A stretch of 64,000 nucleotides of DNA, taken from NCBI RefSeq assembly GCF_027409185.1, contig NC_084464.1, positions 48,397,095-48,461,094 of the forward strand. Direction: 5' to 3'. The translations under genes and the position numbers were made by a program. This DNA comes from Cynocephalus volans. Its lineage: Eukaryota > Chordata > Mammalia > Dermoptera > Cynocephalidae. Under the pieces are notes generated by a model. The model was not told where the DNA came from. It saw only the letters and a program-made list of their open reading frames with translations, and made no database searches. Of the stretch, positions 33,866-45,697 are shown piece by piece (positions within the stretch are counted from its first letter, which is position 1; each line of letters starts with the position of its first letter).

Positions 33866-34853
33866 CAGGTTGAGCATCCCTAACCTGAAAATCAAAAATG
33901 CTCCAAAATTTGAAACTTTTTGAGCACCGACATGATGCCACAAGTAGAAAAGTCCACATCTCTCTTCCCGTAAGCTGTCTAAGGTGATCTGTGAAAATGG
34001 TTCACTCACTATTCACTTGACCCAGAAAACCCCACAAAATCATGTAAATCAAGAGGTTCAAATCTTCATATTCACTTTAAGAACACCCGTGAAACTGGGC
34101 CATCAAAGATATGCAAATCCAAAAAGCCAGCAAGTGTCTGAAAGATGTCACTTTACAGAAGCAATGAGTACTGTTCTGGTGTTACCATGGTGTGGTTGGT
34201 AGGTGTGCCCAGGCCAAACGGGCTGGACACAGGGTCGATGGCCCCCAAAAAGTGCTGAATGTTTGCTACACATGCTTAAAAATGCAGAGTAATGCTGAAC
34301 TTAAGGGTTTAGATGTAGATTCTCTGGTCTTTGCTGCTGTACTTATAGACCTCATGGTCAGATTAACCCATGTGTGAGCTTCCCCTTCCACATGGAGATG
34401 AGCCTTACTGAAAAGGAACAAATTGTTCCTAAACCAACAGAGGAGGTTGCACAGAGAAAAAGATAATGAAGAAACGAAAACTTATGGCATGAGAATAAAT
34501 TTAGCATAAAATAAACACTAGTAGGGCTAGCCGGTTAGCTCAGTTGGTTAGAGCATTCTGCTGATAACAAGGTCTCAGGTTCCATTCCTGTACCAGCCAG
34601 CAGCCAAAAAAAAAATTCATGCCTGACCCACTTGACAGGTCATGTGTTTTGTGCACAAAATTGTTTAAAATATTGTATAAAATTACCTTCAGGCTATGTG
34701 TATAATATGTATATAGAACATAAATGAATTTCCTGTTTAGACTTGGGTCCCATCCCCAAGATATCTCATTATGTATATGCAAATATTTCAGAATCTGAAA
34801 AAACCCAGCACACTTCTGGTCCCAAGTATTTTGGATAAGGGATATTCAACCTG
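33866..34853 (+). mobile_element. Tigger-type DNA transposon, non-autonomous
   Basis: Terminal inverted repeats CAGGTTGAGCATCCCTAA and, inverted, AAGGGATATTCAACCTG, each flanked by TA (33864-33865, 34854-34855), the target choice of Tc1/mariner-Tigger elements. The interior has no transposase frame. A CYN SINE sits at 34524-34615 and the element itself lies in an old L1. Confidence 0.85.
34524..34615 (+). mobile_element. CYN-type SINE (monomer) in a Tigger-like transposon
   Basis: GGGCTAGCCGGTTAGCTCAG head, anticodon-region CTGATAACAAGG, decayed box B and CCAGCAGCC plus A-run. The head matches tRNA-Ile closely. Confidence 0.87.
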
Positions 34854-36607
34854 TACCACATTTTGTTTATCCATTCATTCATTGATGGATACTTACCCTT
34901 ACTGTGTGTGATGGCTTCTGACTTATTGTATTAAAAAAAAAAAAAAAAAATAGTGGCCAAGACTCACTACTCAGTGTTAATCTGAGTTTTGAAAAACATG
35001 GCTCTAAACATTATCACTGAAACTAGAGAGGTAAGCCTACTGGTAGCTGAAATAAACTTAAGCACATTTCAACAAGTTTTGAATAATATATACCAGAGCT
35101 GATGGTACAATAAATCTGAGTCAAAAAAATATGATGAGAATTGCATTACAACCTTCGATTGTAGAACTCAAGGCTCTCCATGTGAAAAATACCTCCACTC
35201 TCCTCCCCTTCCTCAACCCTGGACACAGGTGGATTTAGTTAGGGATCTTTATGATCTTTGTAGTCTTTGTAGTCCAAAAAAAAAAGCCAACGCAGAGTGA
35301 TATGATTCAACTGTAAGTCATGCCAAGCCGAAATTTTATATTAGGTGCTTGATACCATGTATTACTTGCAAAATAAACAACCTGAAGCCCTCGCTGCAGC
35401 AGAGGAAAACAAGGCGGTAATTATTGATACGTATTCCCACTGCCTTCTTTTGTTCCCTCTTGCTTCCCTTTTTTTCCTCCCTCCTTCTCCCTCCTTAATG
35501 AAATCAGATGGGTAATAAATATTTGATCCTTGTCAAGTTAACGGATATAGATACTTAAGCAACCAGGGTCCTGACCAGAAAAGAATGAGGTGATTACTAC
35601 CTACAATACTAATTTTGAGTACTTACAAAATATCCACCTTAATTACTGATTACAGATACTTCCAGAATATAATAAACTTGATGAATCATTATAAATACTT
35701 CCAAAATATAATAAGTTTGATGAAAGGCATCAAATCTTACAGCTTTATACTTGAAACCCTATGTTTACATAAAATAGCACTTAATACACCAGCTGTCCAA
35801 AGCAGATGGTCCCTTTTTCCCTCATCTACTTCTGGTTTTCTAAAACATTTCTCTTTCAAAAATAAAATACATCTTTCCCTATCCAGCATAAAATCTTACA
35901 TTTTGGGGGTTGGTAGAAAAGAGATGGTGGTAGAATAAAAGGAGTAAGAGAAAAGGTAGAGTGAACGAGAATGTGGAGCCATCAGCCCCACCTCCCCACT
36001 CCCACCACGCACACGCTCAGGCTGGATCGTCCCATCTGGGGTTTCACGTCCCCCCAGTACCCTGAATTCCTCCAAGTCTGTGGTACCCACTTATGCACTC
36101 ACTGCACCCCACCCCCCAACCCGCTCCAAGATAGCCAAATGCAGCAATCTACTGAAAAGTTGGCCTGTGATCTCAAGATTAGGGAGTACTAAGGGAGAAA
36201 CGCTGGACTTTGCTTCAGATGCTGCATCAAGACCCCTTTCTTCTCTGCTCAGTCTTTTGAAAACAATGAAAAAGTTCCATCTCACCTTATTTAACTTCAC
36301 ACAGGGGAACCATGCTTCAGATTAATTGACAGAGTTGTGCCCCCAAAAGTGGATCAACCCTTGCTCACAGAGGGAAATATTTGGTTTAGACATTTTTTAA
36401 AAACCCATCTTACTTGGATATGAGTTATTAAAATGTCTAAATTTATTGAAGGGATTTCTACTTTATAACTTTACCAATTTAAAAAGGGAAAACATCTTGT
36501 TTTTATGTCTGGTGGACAAGAGAGCATAGAAGAGGCATGAGGGGACAGTGTTTATTATACCAGGAAGAGGTGGATTCTGTAGAAGCTGATACTCCATTTT
36601 TTTTATA

Positions 36608-36855
36608 GCAGTAGCTAACAATTATTGGTACTATGTGCCAGGAATAACTATCTTACAAGAATTAACCCTCAAAACAATCCCATATGTTAAGTGTTCTTAT
36701 TAGCATCACTGTCATCTTACAAATGGGGAAACTGAGGCTTAGGAAGGTCAAGTAACTTGCTCAAAGTCTCATATCTAGTAAAAGAGCTAGAATTTGAATT
36801 CAGGCACCTGGCTCCAGAGTCCAATCATCTAACTACCATGCTACAGTATCCTCTA
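36608..36855 (+). mobile_element. MIR SINE
   Basis: TAGCTAACAATTATTGGTAC, CAAATGGGGAAACTGAGGC, TCCAGAGTCCAATCATC: a full MIR. Confidence 0.85.
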
Positions 36856-37510
36856 GTTTACCATTAAATCAAGTAAGGGTTGGTCTCAAAAGCCATGGGA
36901 TGAGCAAAATGCCATCCCTTTTACTCCATCCTTTTACCCCACCTCTATTCCGGGGAGATAAAAAGAAAGGAAGTGGGAGAGAGGGAGAACTTTGTCATGG
37001 TCATCACATTAATTCATTAAGTTGAGTTCTAAAGTCTGGCAGAATTCATGCTCCCCTTTGCATAATAGAGTTTCTCTAAAGTGGCTGATCAACCAGGGAC
37101 TACATTTCCCAGCCTCCCTCGGATCTTGGTAGGGTCATGTGTCCACTTCTCTCCAATAAAATGTGAGCAGAAGGACTGTATGACTGTCACTTCTGTGACA
37201 AGATAGTAAAGCAGGTGTGCCTTCTCCATTTTCTTTTCCTTATTTTGCCTTCTGGATGCAGAGGACTCCAATCTTTGGGGAATAGAAAAGCCACGGGATG
37301 ATAGTAATCCAAGTTCTTGAATGACAATGGAAGGCTGTCCACCAACCAAGAACACTGTACTGAACAAATATGTAAGAAATAAACTTCTATTGTGTTAAAC
37401 CACTAAAATTTGGGGTTTATATGTTACAGCATCTAGCATTACCCTAACCAATATATAAAGCACACAACCAATGACTGTCCAAGAACCCACAGCATGTCCC
37501 TACACCCTGT

Positions 37511-37612
37511 TTGTTTTGTTTCGTTTTTTGGTAACTGGCCAGTACAGGAATCAGACCCTTGACTTTGGTGTTGTCAGTACCATGCTCTAACCAACTGAAC
37601 TAACCAGCCAGC
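37511..37612 (-). mobile_element. CYN-type SINE (monomer)
   Basis: Minus-strand unit GGGGCTGGCTGGTTAGTTCAG with GTTAGAGCATGG… and a T-rich tail in window sense. Short duplication ccctgttt at 37504-37511 and ccctgttc at 37613-37620. Confidence 0.85.
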
Positions 37613-37619
37613 CCCTGTT

Positions 37620-38150
37620 CTAGTTCTTTATGCTGTATAACAAACCACCTCAAAACTAAGTGGTCTGACACAACCATTGTATTATGTTCACAGAGTCTGT
37701 GGGTTGGGAATTCAGATAGGGTAAAATAGGGATAGCTTGGATCTACTGCACAATGTCTGGGTCCTCAGCTGGAAAGACTCAAAGGCTGGGGGTGACTTAT
37801 TGTCAAGGGACTGTATTCTCCAGGGGCATCTTCATTCCCACGTCTGGCAGTTGATGCTGGATGTCAGTTGGGACCTCAGTTGGGGCATCTGACTTCAGAT
37901 GTCAGAGCATCTAATGTGGACTCTTCATGTGATCTCTTCACTTCTTCATGGTGAAGCAAGAATCCCAAAAAGACCAGTTGGAAACTGTACCACCTTTTAT
38001 GACATAGCATCACTTCTGCTGGAGTCACATGCTCATTTAGATTCAAGGGGAGGAAATACAGACTCTATTTGCAATGTGAGTGTCAATGTCCCATTGTAAG
38101 AGCATGTGGAGTGAGAGATCTTGTAATCATCTTGTAAAGTGTAATCTGCC
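37620..38150 (+). mobile_element. Ancient interspersed repeat of uncertain family
   Basis: TTTATGCTGTATAACAAACCACC, CTCACAGAGTCTGTGGGTTG…, CTCAGCTGGAAAGACTC, TTTTATGACATAGCATCAC and CAAGGGGAGGAAATACAGAC are a set I recognise from a common mammalian repeat of LTR or DNA-element type, but I cannot name it securely. Confidence 0.55.
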
Positions 38151-38410
38151 ACAACTCCTTTCCATATTTCTCTCCTCCCTTTCCTTTTCTTCTTGTCCTG
38201 TGCTTCCTCCCCTTCCAGTCCTTTTACTTCCCCCACTCCCCAAGCCTTTCTAGTTAGTGCTTTCTAACATTCCTCAGCTGTGTTCAATTGGCATTAATTG
38301 AGCATATAAACCTAACAGGTGTCAGATCTACAGAAATAGATAACACTGTACTTACTTTTCTGCACTCTACTCTCTCCTCTTCATTTTTCTCTCTTAATAT
38401 AGGTATAAGA

Positions 38411-38625
38411 CAGGGTTTCTCAACCTCAGTGTTATTGATATTTTGGACTGGATAACTCTTGTTGTGGGGACTATCTTGTGATTTGTAGGATCTTTAGCAG
38501 CATTACTGGTCTCTACTCATTAGGTGCCAGCAGCACCCTTGCTCCTATTATGATAATCAAAAATGTACCCAAACATTGCCAAATGTCTTTTGGGGGGCAA
38601 AATCACCCCCAGATGAGAACCACTG
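38411..38625 (+). mobile_element. MER20-like hAT-Charlie element
   Basis: CAGGGTTTCTCAACCTCAGTG at the left and AGATGAGAACCACTG at the right form the terminal repeats. The interior (GGACTGGATAACTCTTGTTG, TTAGCAGCATTACTGG) fits MER20. MER20 copies act as enhancers in other mammals; nothing here shows that for this copy. Confidence 0.8.
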
Positions 38626-38939
38626 TTAGAAGGGAATACATAGGGGAGGTAGAGTTAATAAAATCTCAACATCTTAGAAGGCTGTGGTCTTTAAACTGTT
38701 TTAATCATGCACTCTTAGCAACACCAACAACATCTGAGCATATTGCCCAATATATGCATATTTATTTATTCATGTAAAGTCTATACATATCCTCAATGTT
38801 TTTCTTTTATTTAATTATAAAATATCCACAAAAATGGATGTTTTGTAAAGGATGGGATAAAAACCTAATAGGACGTCCTAATATATTCTTTCCACAAACC
38901 AATGGATGATCTTGTGCACTCCCTGGGGGTGGCCATTCC

Positions 38940-39196
38940 TACTACTAGACTGTAATGAATGCAGCCTTTGGGGCTAGATATGTCAAGGCTCACAGCCCTG
39001 GCTTCAGTTCCATGCACTGCCATTTACTAGTTGAGCTACACTCATTCATTCAATAAAATGTCAGGAATACAATGGAAAACAACACATAACCCTCATGGTG
39101 ATGAGACCTTGGACAACCCAGTAGTCTCAAGTTCCTCGGAGGTAAAATGAGGATATCTTGCAGGATGGTGGTGAGAATTACGTAGGATAACGTATG
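38940..39196 (-). mobile_element. MIR SINE, diverged
   Basis: CCTTTGGGGCTAGATATG, CACTGCCATTTACTAG and GGTAAAATGAGGATATC in reverse MIR order with an insertion near 39040. Confidence 0.6.
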
Positions 39197-39210
39197 AAAA
39201 GCATGTGATA

Positions 39211-39310
39211 AGGGCTGGCTGGTTGGCTCAGTTGGTTAGAGCCTGGTGTTGGTAACACCAAGGTCAAGAATTCAGATCCCCTTACTGGTTAGCTGCCAAA
39301 AAAAAAAAAA
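39211..39310 (+). mobile_element. CYN-type SINE (monomer)
   Basis: AGGGCTGGCTGGTTGGCTCAG head with GGTTAGAGCCTGG and GGTAACACCAAGG, ending in an A-run. Duplication aaaagcatgtgata (39197-39210) and aaaagcatgcaata (39311-39324). Confidence 0.88.
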
Positions 39311-39329
39311 AAAAGCATGCAATAGGTAT

Positions 39330-39760
39330 TCAAAAGTGCTACCTACTAATTCATTGCAGGGTTATTTGTGGCAGCAAAAGTCTGGAAAGAACCCTATCAA
39401 TAAAGGACTGGTTGAATACACAACAGTACATCTACACAATGGAGTAATATACAGCTTTGAAGAGGATAGAGGAATATACAGATGTATATACCACTATGGA
39501 GTAATCTCCAGGATATATTGTTAAATGAAACAAGCAAGTGCAGGGTAGGGGTGTGACTGAATAGGTAAAACCCAGAGGATATTTTTAGGGTGATGAAACT
39601 ATTCTCTATGATACTGTAATGATGGATACACAACACTATGCATTAGTAAAACCCACAGAACTTTGCAGTAACAGTGAACCTTATTGTATACATTAACCTT
39701 ATTGTATACATTAATCAGTCACTATTAATCTAAAATTTTTAAAAAATTATGTAGCAGATC
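39330..39760 (+). mobile_element. Ancient L1 3' region
   Basis: GCAGGGTTATTTGTGGCAGC, AATAAAGGACTGGTTGAATAC and ACAATGGAGTAATATACAGC are diverged L1 ORF2-end and 3' UTR motifs. Confidence 0.68.
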
Positions 39761-40207
39761 AGAGGATCCCAGATAGAATACAGACTGTGATAAAAGGATT
39801 TAACTATTACAAATGTATGAAACGACCTCTCTGAAGGGGTGGGGAAAAAGGGTGCTGACCTAAGTAACTTTGGAAATGAGTGGAATCTGTAAGACTGCAT
39901 ACAAGTACTGTACTCTAGTTAATAAAGTTGTTTCTGTGGGTATATGGGTTAACAATTCCAAAAACACTGTACAGGTATCCTGGAAATGAATGATTAAGTA
40001 AAGGAATGGCAGATGGTGAGAGCCAGGTTTCTCACTTTTGCAGTGGAAGTTTACAGATAAGCAAGCAGGGATGGCTAGAATGACCCAGGTGGTAATGGAT
40101 TAGAGCTGAAGGACATCAATATGAATTCATGTTTAGCTTACAGATACATAGGCACACGCACACACCCATATATATGCATATATATTCATAAATATGTATA
40201 TACAGAA

Positions 40208-40271
40208 GGGTTAACACCAAGGTCAAGGGTTCAGATCTCCTTACAGGCCAGCCACCAAAAAAAAAAAAAAA
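40208..40271 (+). mobile_element. 5'-truncated CYN SINE
   Basis: Starts within the anticodon arm (GGGTTAACACCAAGGTCAAG), keeps the box B region GGGTTCAGATCTCC and GGCCAGCCACC, then an A-run. Confidence 0.82.
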
Positions 40272-40639
40272 TGGTGTTGGGGGGATGGTTAGTAAATATT
40301 CATCCATATATTTACTTGCTCTGACAGCTGGGAGGGCCTAGAAGCAATAATATCTCAGTAGCAATGAACACACCTAGCGCCTAGATCTTGGTTTCTAATA
40401 CCATTTTCTAATTAAAGGAACCAGAGCTTCTTAGAGAAATGGCCGATTCTAGGTCAAGGGCATCTTGTGTCAGAAAGTAAGGAAGTGCTCAATAAAACAC
40501 AGTGGTGGGAGTACATCAAAGGGATACTATAGCCGACTAAAAGAACTCTCAATGGCCAAAATAGGAATAATTTAAGTGATAAAATAAAGCAGTACTGGAT
40601 TGTAACCCAAAGTATAAAATAAATATCCATGGCTTCATA

Positions 40640-41300
40640 CTGACATAAATAATCAAATAAATAAATAAGGGAGAAGAGACAAACTCTCTGCAGAATAATT
40701 CCAAATAGTTTATGTAGATACCCTGCCCTTAAGGAAATGGGGCATAACTCCCCACACCTTAAGTATGGGCTGTAAATAGTGACTTCCTTTCAAAGAGTAC
40801 AGTATGGAACTGGGGAAAAAGAGAAAGTTTAAAATGGAGAAACCTGACAAACACTACATCAGCCAGGTGATCAAGGTCAACATCAACAGTGACAATTCAT
40901 GTTGATAGTATGTACCCTTGATATAATGTGGTGAGAAGGGCACTTTACCTCTGTGGTCTTCCTCCCTAAAACCCATAACCCCAGTCTCATCATGAGAAAA
41001 ACATCAAACAAGCCCCAACTGAGTGACATTCTACAAAATATCTGTCCAGGGCCTGGCCAGTTAGCTTAGTTGGTTACAGCGTGTTGTTGGTAACAGCAGG
41101 GTCAAAGGTTTGGATCCCCAAACCAGCCAGCTGCCAAAACAAAACAAAGATATCTGGCTCATACTCTTCAAATTGTCAAGGTCATCAAAAACAAGGAGAG
41201 TCTGAGAATCTATCACAATTAAGAGGAGCCCAAGGAGACACACAGACTAAATGTCAGGATGGCCTCTACACACTTGCTGTTCTTGGGACAGAATGCTAGT
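40640..41300 (+). mobile_element. Ancient L1-type 3' UTR repeat
   Basis: Contains AACACTACATCAGCCAGGTGATCAAGG, AAGGGCACTTTACCTCTGTGG and AAACAAGGAGAGTCTGAG, a set I know from old L1 3' UTRs. Split by the CYN SINE at 41049-41147. The family name is uncertain. Confidence 0.55.
41049..41147 (+). mobile_element. CYN-type SINE (monomer)
   Basis: GGGCCTGGCCAGTTAGCTTAG head, GGTTACAGCGTGTTG, box B-like GGTTTGGATCCCC, then CCAGCTGCC and an A-rich tail. An ancient L1 repeat continues on both sides with 'atatctg' repeated. Confidence 0.86.
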
Positions 41301-41464
41301 GTGGGATGGGGGCACCAACACACCCCTGCAGAGCTCGGGGAAGCATCTCCATGAATGCAGCTATAGCTTCCACCAAATTTCTTGACCTTCTGTGACATCA
41401 CAGGCTGTAGTTACTGATCTGGCAGTGTCACACATGATAAAACACTCCAGGGTAGGGTTGCAAC

Positions 41465-41705
41465 CATCATTAAGAAATTAGGCTTTGGAAATAGACCTCA
41501 CTTGGTATCCTACTCCACCATTTAATTTGTTACTTTGGGAAGATTACTAAACCTCTCTGTGACTCTTTTTTTCATCTTCCCTAAAGTAGGGATTATAATC
41601 ATAACCAACATCATTATATTATTTGTGAGGGACAAATAAGATAAAGTATATAGGATGCTTGGCCTAGTATTAGCTCTCAATAAATGTTAGCCATTTACTA
41701 TTGTA
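41465..41705 (-). mobile_element. MIR SINE, diverged
   Basis: TTAGGCTTTGGAAATAGACC, ATTACTAAACCTCTCTGTG, AGCTCTCAATAAATGTTAGCC. Confidence 0.72.
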
Positions 41706-42073
41706 TTTTTTATGATTCATTTAGTATATATTTTCTCCTGATAGAATTTAATATATGAAAATCATTGACCAGGCATTGGAAAACTGAAAAGACAAAAGAG
41801 AGCATTGAGTTACCAGAGATAGTCACTACAAGTAGCAGCTATCACACTACACTGAAAAACCCAAAGGAAGAGGTAGAGCTATTTTTAATTTTTAAATTAA
41901 GATCTTTTTGAGGATAATTTACATACCATAAAATTCCCCCATTGGAAGGGTGCACTTCAGTGACTTTTGTTTTATAATCAAGATTTTATTGGTTGTATTG
42001 AGGATCATTACACAGACATTTCAATTTGTACACAATTCTTACCATATGTACCGAAATTCTAAAAAGCCATGTA

Positions 42074-42490
42074 TGGAACCAGCCCAAATGTCCATCATCA
42101 GATGAGTGGATAAGGAAACTGTGGTATAGCTACACAATGGAATTCTACTCTGTTATAAAAAAGAATGAAATACTACCATTCGCAACATGGATGGACTTAG
42201 AGAAAATTACATTAAGTGAAACAAGTCAGGCACAGAAAGAGAAATACCACATGTTCTCACTTATTAAATAAATAAATAAACACACAAACAAATAAAGGGT
42301 GTGTGGGGGGGAGAAGACACAACAATCACAACAATTCCTTGAACTTTTTAAGACAAGTGAACAGATATTATGTAAGGAAGGGAGGGGAGAGAGGGAATGG
42401 GGAAGAGGAACTGGTAAAGGGTCATGAAAATCAAATATAATGTATATTGAGAAGTTAAAATAAAAAATAAAAATAAATAAGTACATTAAA
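42074..42490 (+). mobile_element. 5'-truncated L1 fragment (3' end of ORF2 plus 3' UTR)
   Basis: About 415 bp covering the end of ORF2 (SSDEWIRKLWYSYTMEFYSV…) and a G-rich 3' UTR ending in an A-rich tail. HMGN1 3' UTR sequence resumes right after it, as shown by comparison with pseudogene copy 1 at 32221-32245. It resembles the end of the nearby full-length L1 but differs in its 3' UTR, so it is a separate insertion of a related subfamily. Confidence 0.85.
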
Positions 42491-42956
42491 AAACATAGCC
42501 ACGGACTGTGATTTTTTTTAAAAAAAGTTATTCCAGTGACTTTCCAGCCTCAAATTTGGAGGCAAATTTTCCTTAGGAAGATACCAAGTACCAGTATCTC
42601 CAGATATTGGTAAGCCGTTACAACGCTCCCACCAATCCACAACTGAATATCATATACACTACGTACTCAAATTTTTAATCAGTCATACACATTAACAAAA
42701 TCATTAGGAAAACTGGACTACCACAACCAAAGATGTTACAGAGTGCACACAATTCTGACAGAGAGAGCAACGATTAAGGTGTGGTTTTCTTTAAGAAACA
42801 ATTTTACTAAAAAACAACATGGGAATAGAAATAATTTTAAATGTTCAAGACAAATTAAATACGCAACTGTGACTCCAAATTACCATTTAGTATGCTTTGT
42901 ATTCTAGCATATAAAAACTATCCACCCATCTATGTAATGTTAAGCTGACACCCAAG

Positions 42957-43057
42957 GACTGGCAGGTTAGCTCAGTTGGTTAGAGCTCATCCTATAACAC
43001 CGAGACCGTGGGTTCGGGTTCCCATACCTGCCAGCTATTCCGCAACCCCTCTCAAAA
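42957..43057 (+). mobile_element. CYN-type SINE (monomer) in HMGN1 pseudogene copy 2
   Basis: Body GACTGGCAGGTTAGCTCAG…CCTGCCAGC. Its acceptor-like arms GGCAGGT and ACCTGCC are perfectly complementary. Duplication aagctgacacccaag (42942-42956) and aagctgactcccaag (43058-43072). Inserted into the 3' UTR part of the pseudogene. Confidence 0.88.
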
Positions 43058-43268
43058 AAGCTGACTCCCAAGACAAAGCCTCCCGTAATTAAATATTCCG
43101 CTATTTTCTGGTTGTACCAAAAAATAAACAAGCCGCAAATGATTTCAACTCTCAAGAAAAAGCATTTACACTTAAAACATGGGATAAGGTGGGATTCCCT
43201 CCTTCTTAAAAATGTTTCCAGAACTACTAAAAAATTTGCATTTACAAAATAGGTGATAAAATATTCCT

Positions 43269-44593
43269 GTTTCAGGCCGGCATAAAAGAAGATTCCTGGG
43301 AGCGCCCAAGATGCGCCGTGGGACCGAGTGAGCAGCCTGAGGCGGCGGCGGCCAAGAACAAGGACGGTGACAAGGCAGAGGCAGAGAGGGAGGCGCCCGA
43401 CAGGGCACAGCCCTGTGAGTGACCCCTGGCCCGGCCCTGCTAGGGGGGCGGAAGCCCACCCGGCTTCCGCCTGCCCCACCAGGCCACTCACCGGCCCCGG
43501 GGCTGCCCCCATTTTCTCAGGTGGTGGCAGCTCCGGCCCAACTCGGCCAAGCCTGTCCTCCTCGCCCGGCTCAGCTCCTCACTGAGCCTTCCCACTTGCT
43601 TGCCCCAGCACGGGGCTTCCCGGGGCCTGCGGGCCGGCCTCCCCTCCCACTCCCTCCACGGTTCTCTGGAGGGGCTGGTGGCGTGGGGTGTCCCCAGCCA
43701 GCATCAGGAGGGCAAGGAAGTACGGGCTGGGCCGACTGTCACTCCACTGCACCCTGGGCTCTGGCCTCCGGTAAACTTCCTGTTACCGGGAGGCAGATAC
43801 CATCTCTGCGGCCACCAGTTCGGAAAAACACCTAACTGATTTCTGGTTGGGAATATTGTGGTCAGAGAGTTCCCAAGTTCGCTTGAACCTGCTGGAGAGG
43901 TGACTGCAGGAAGGCACCAGACTCGGTCCATGCCGGGGGGATTCAAAGGTGAACCGTGTGCTGCAGGCTCGTCCCCCAAGGAGCTCACATTCTGGTGTGG
44001 GAGATAAGACAAGTACACAAATAACCGCAATACCAGGAGGAAAGTGATAAATCCCGAGAAAGATCTACACAGTGCTACAAAGGCACCCAGAGCGACCGGT
44101 CATCTGCGCCTAGCAGAAACCTGGTAGACTTCCTGGGTGAGGCAGTGCCGAGCATGGTCTTGAAGGCCCAGCTGATAGACGAGGGCTGCAGAAGACACGT
44201 CCAGGATCAGCCCAGTGCGCACAGAGCGGGGAGACGTCCGGCTAGGGAGGCAGAGACTCGACAGAAACGACACACCCTGTGGGGTCACCACTGCGTAATC
44301 CAGCAGCCCAGGCCAGAGCACACGGAACAGGGAGAAGTCCTGCATGGGAAGTGGAAGCTCAGCAGAGATCACACACCCTGTGTTACCGCCCCATGATCCA
44401 GCAGCCCAGCAGAGTCCAAGCTGACCAGAGAGGTGGCTCCCCGGAGAGGCCCAAGACCCGAGGCAACCACACACACAAGGCACTAGAGGCCAACTGAGCA
44501 GTCACGGAGGTAGCCATACCAAATTGGCAACCACAGCAACATCTTAGTCAGTCAATAGTCTCAAACCGGTTGACTGTGAAACCCCCTGCCACA
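43269..44593 (+). promoter_or_regulatory. L1 5' UTR, CpG-rich internal promoter
   Basis: The first 1.3 kb of the full-length L1. It is strongly GC- and CpG-rich up to about 43800, then carries loosely repeated segments near 44210-44470 in which phrases such as 'cacaccctgt' and 'agcagccca' recur. L1 5' UTRs hold the internal polymerase II promoter; activity here is inferred. Long open frames on both strands in this stretch are a GC-content effect. Confidence 0.7.
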
Positions 44594-45510
44594 ATGAATA
44601 AACATCAAAAAAAGATACCAGAAATACAAAAAATCAAGAAAGTACACCACCAAAAGTTAATAAATCTCAAACTCTAGATCCTATAGAACAAGAAGCCCTT
44701 GAAATGACTGACAAGGAATTTCAAGTGATAATTCTAAGGAAACTGAATGAGATACAAGAAAACTCAGCTAGACATCATGATGAAACGAGGAAAAGTATAC
44801 AGGACCTGAAAGAGGAAATGTACAAGGAAATCAATGTCCTGAAAAAAAATGTAGTAGAACTAGCTGAACTGAAGAAGTAATTCAGTGAAATAAAAAACAC
44901 AATGGAGAGTTTAACCAGCAGGTTTGTCGAAGTTGAAAAGAGAACCTCTGAACTTGAAGATGGGCTGTTTGAAATAACACAGGAAGACAAAAAAAGAAAA
45001 AAGAATCAAAGACATTGAAGAAAATCTGAGAGAGATATCAGACAACCATAAGTGCTCAAATATCCGAGTCATGGGTATCCCAGAAGGGGAGGAAAACGGA
45101 GATTGCATTGAAAACATATTCAACAAAATAGTGGCAGAACTTCCCAGGTATAGGAAAAATCACAGATTTTCAGATCCAGGAAGCTCAACGATCTCCAAAC
45201 GTATTCAACCCAAAAAGGCCCTCTCCAAGACATGTTATAGTCAAATTGGCAAAACTCAGAGACAAAGAGAGGGATCCCCAATCAGGCTAACATCAGACTT
45301 CTCATCACAAACCCTAAAAGTGATATATTCAAAATACTAAAAGACAAAGATTGCGAGCCAAGAATACTCTACCCTGCAAGGCTATCCTTCCGAAATGAAG
45401 GGCAAATAGTATATTTCTCAGACAAACAAAAACTGTGGGAGTTCACTACCACACGACCACCCTTACAAGAAATCCTCAAGGGAGTACTGGGTTTGGTTCC
45501 TGAAAAATAA
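44594..45510 (+). pseudogene. L1 ORF1 remnant (RNA-binding protein)
   Basis: ORF1 encodes the trimeric RNA chaperone of L1. The start region reads MNKHQKKIPEIQKI, then frameshifts and a TAA at 44878-44880 break the coiled-coil part. A later open piece (45071-45340) holds the MGIPEGEE motif of the RRM region and PIRLTSDFSSQTLK of the C-terminal domain. After another shift the tail reads FKILKDKDCEPRILYPARLS to a TAA at 45508-45510. The length (about 917 bp) fits a normal ORF1 of about 300 codons, so damage is by small indels and substitutions rather than large deletions. Confidence 0.85.
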
Positions 45511-45697
45511 CTACCACTGCCATAAAAACCCAAGAAAAATCAAAACCCACTACTATAATAAAAATGGCATTCATGAAGAGAAAACAACCAAACAAAAACG
45601 CTATCTACAACCTAAGGAACTAAAAAACACAGAAACCAAACAGTAAATCAGAAAGCAAGGAACAAAAGACACCTAAGACAACCAAACAACCAATAAA

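Larger units (their letters stand above)
33481..34930 (-). mobile_element. Ancient L1 split by the Tigger-type transposon
   Basis: 33481-33863 holds TTTACCATCTTCACCATTTTTAAG, TTTGACTGTTCTAGG and TCCTCAAGGTTCATTCATG. 34856-34930 resumes with CATTTTGTTTATCCATTC. This is a classic L1M minus-strand 3' region. Confidence 0.78.

Noticed and set aside
42967-43512. A 181-codon minus-strand frame spanning a CYN SINE, HMGN1 3' UTR and an L1 5' UTR
   Set aside because: It crosses three unrelated elements joined by insertion, so it cannot be an evolved protein.
43328-43839. Several overlapping proline- and glycine-rich frames
   Set aside because: They lie in the GC-rich 5' UTR of the full-length L1; low stop frequency is due to composition.
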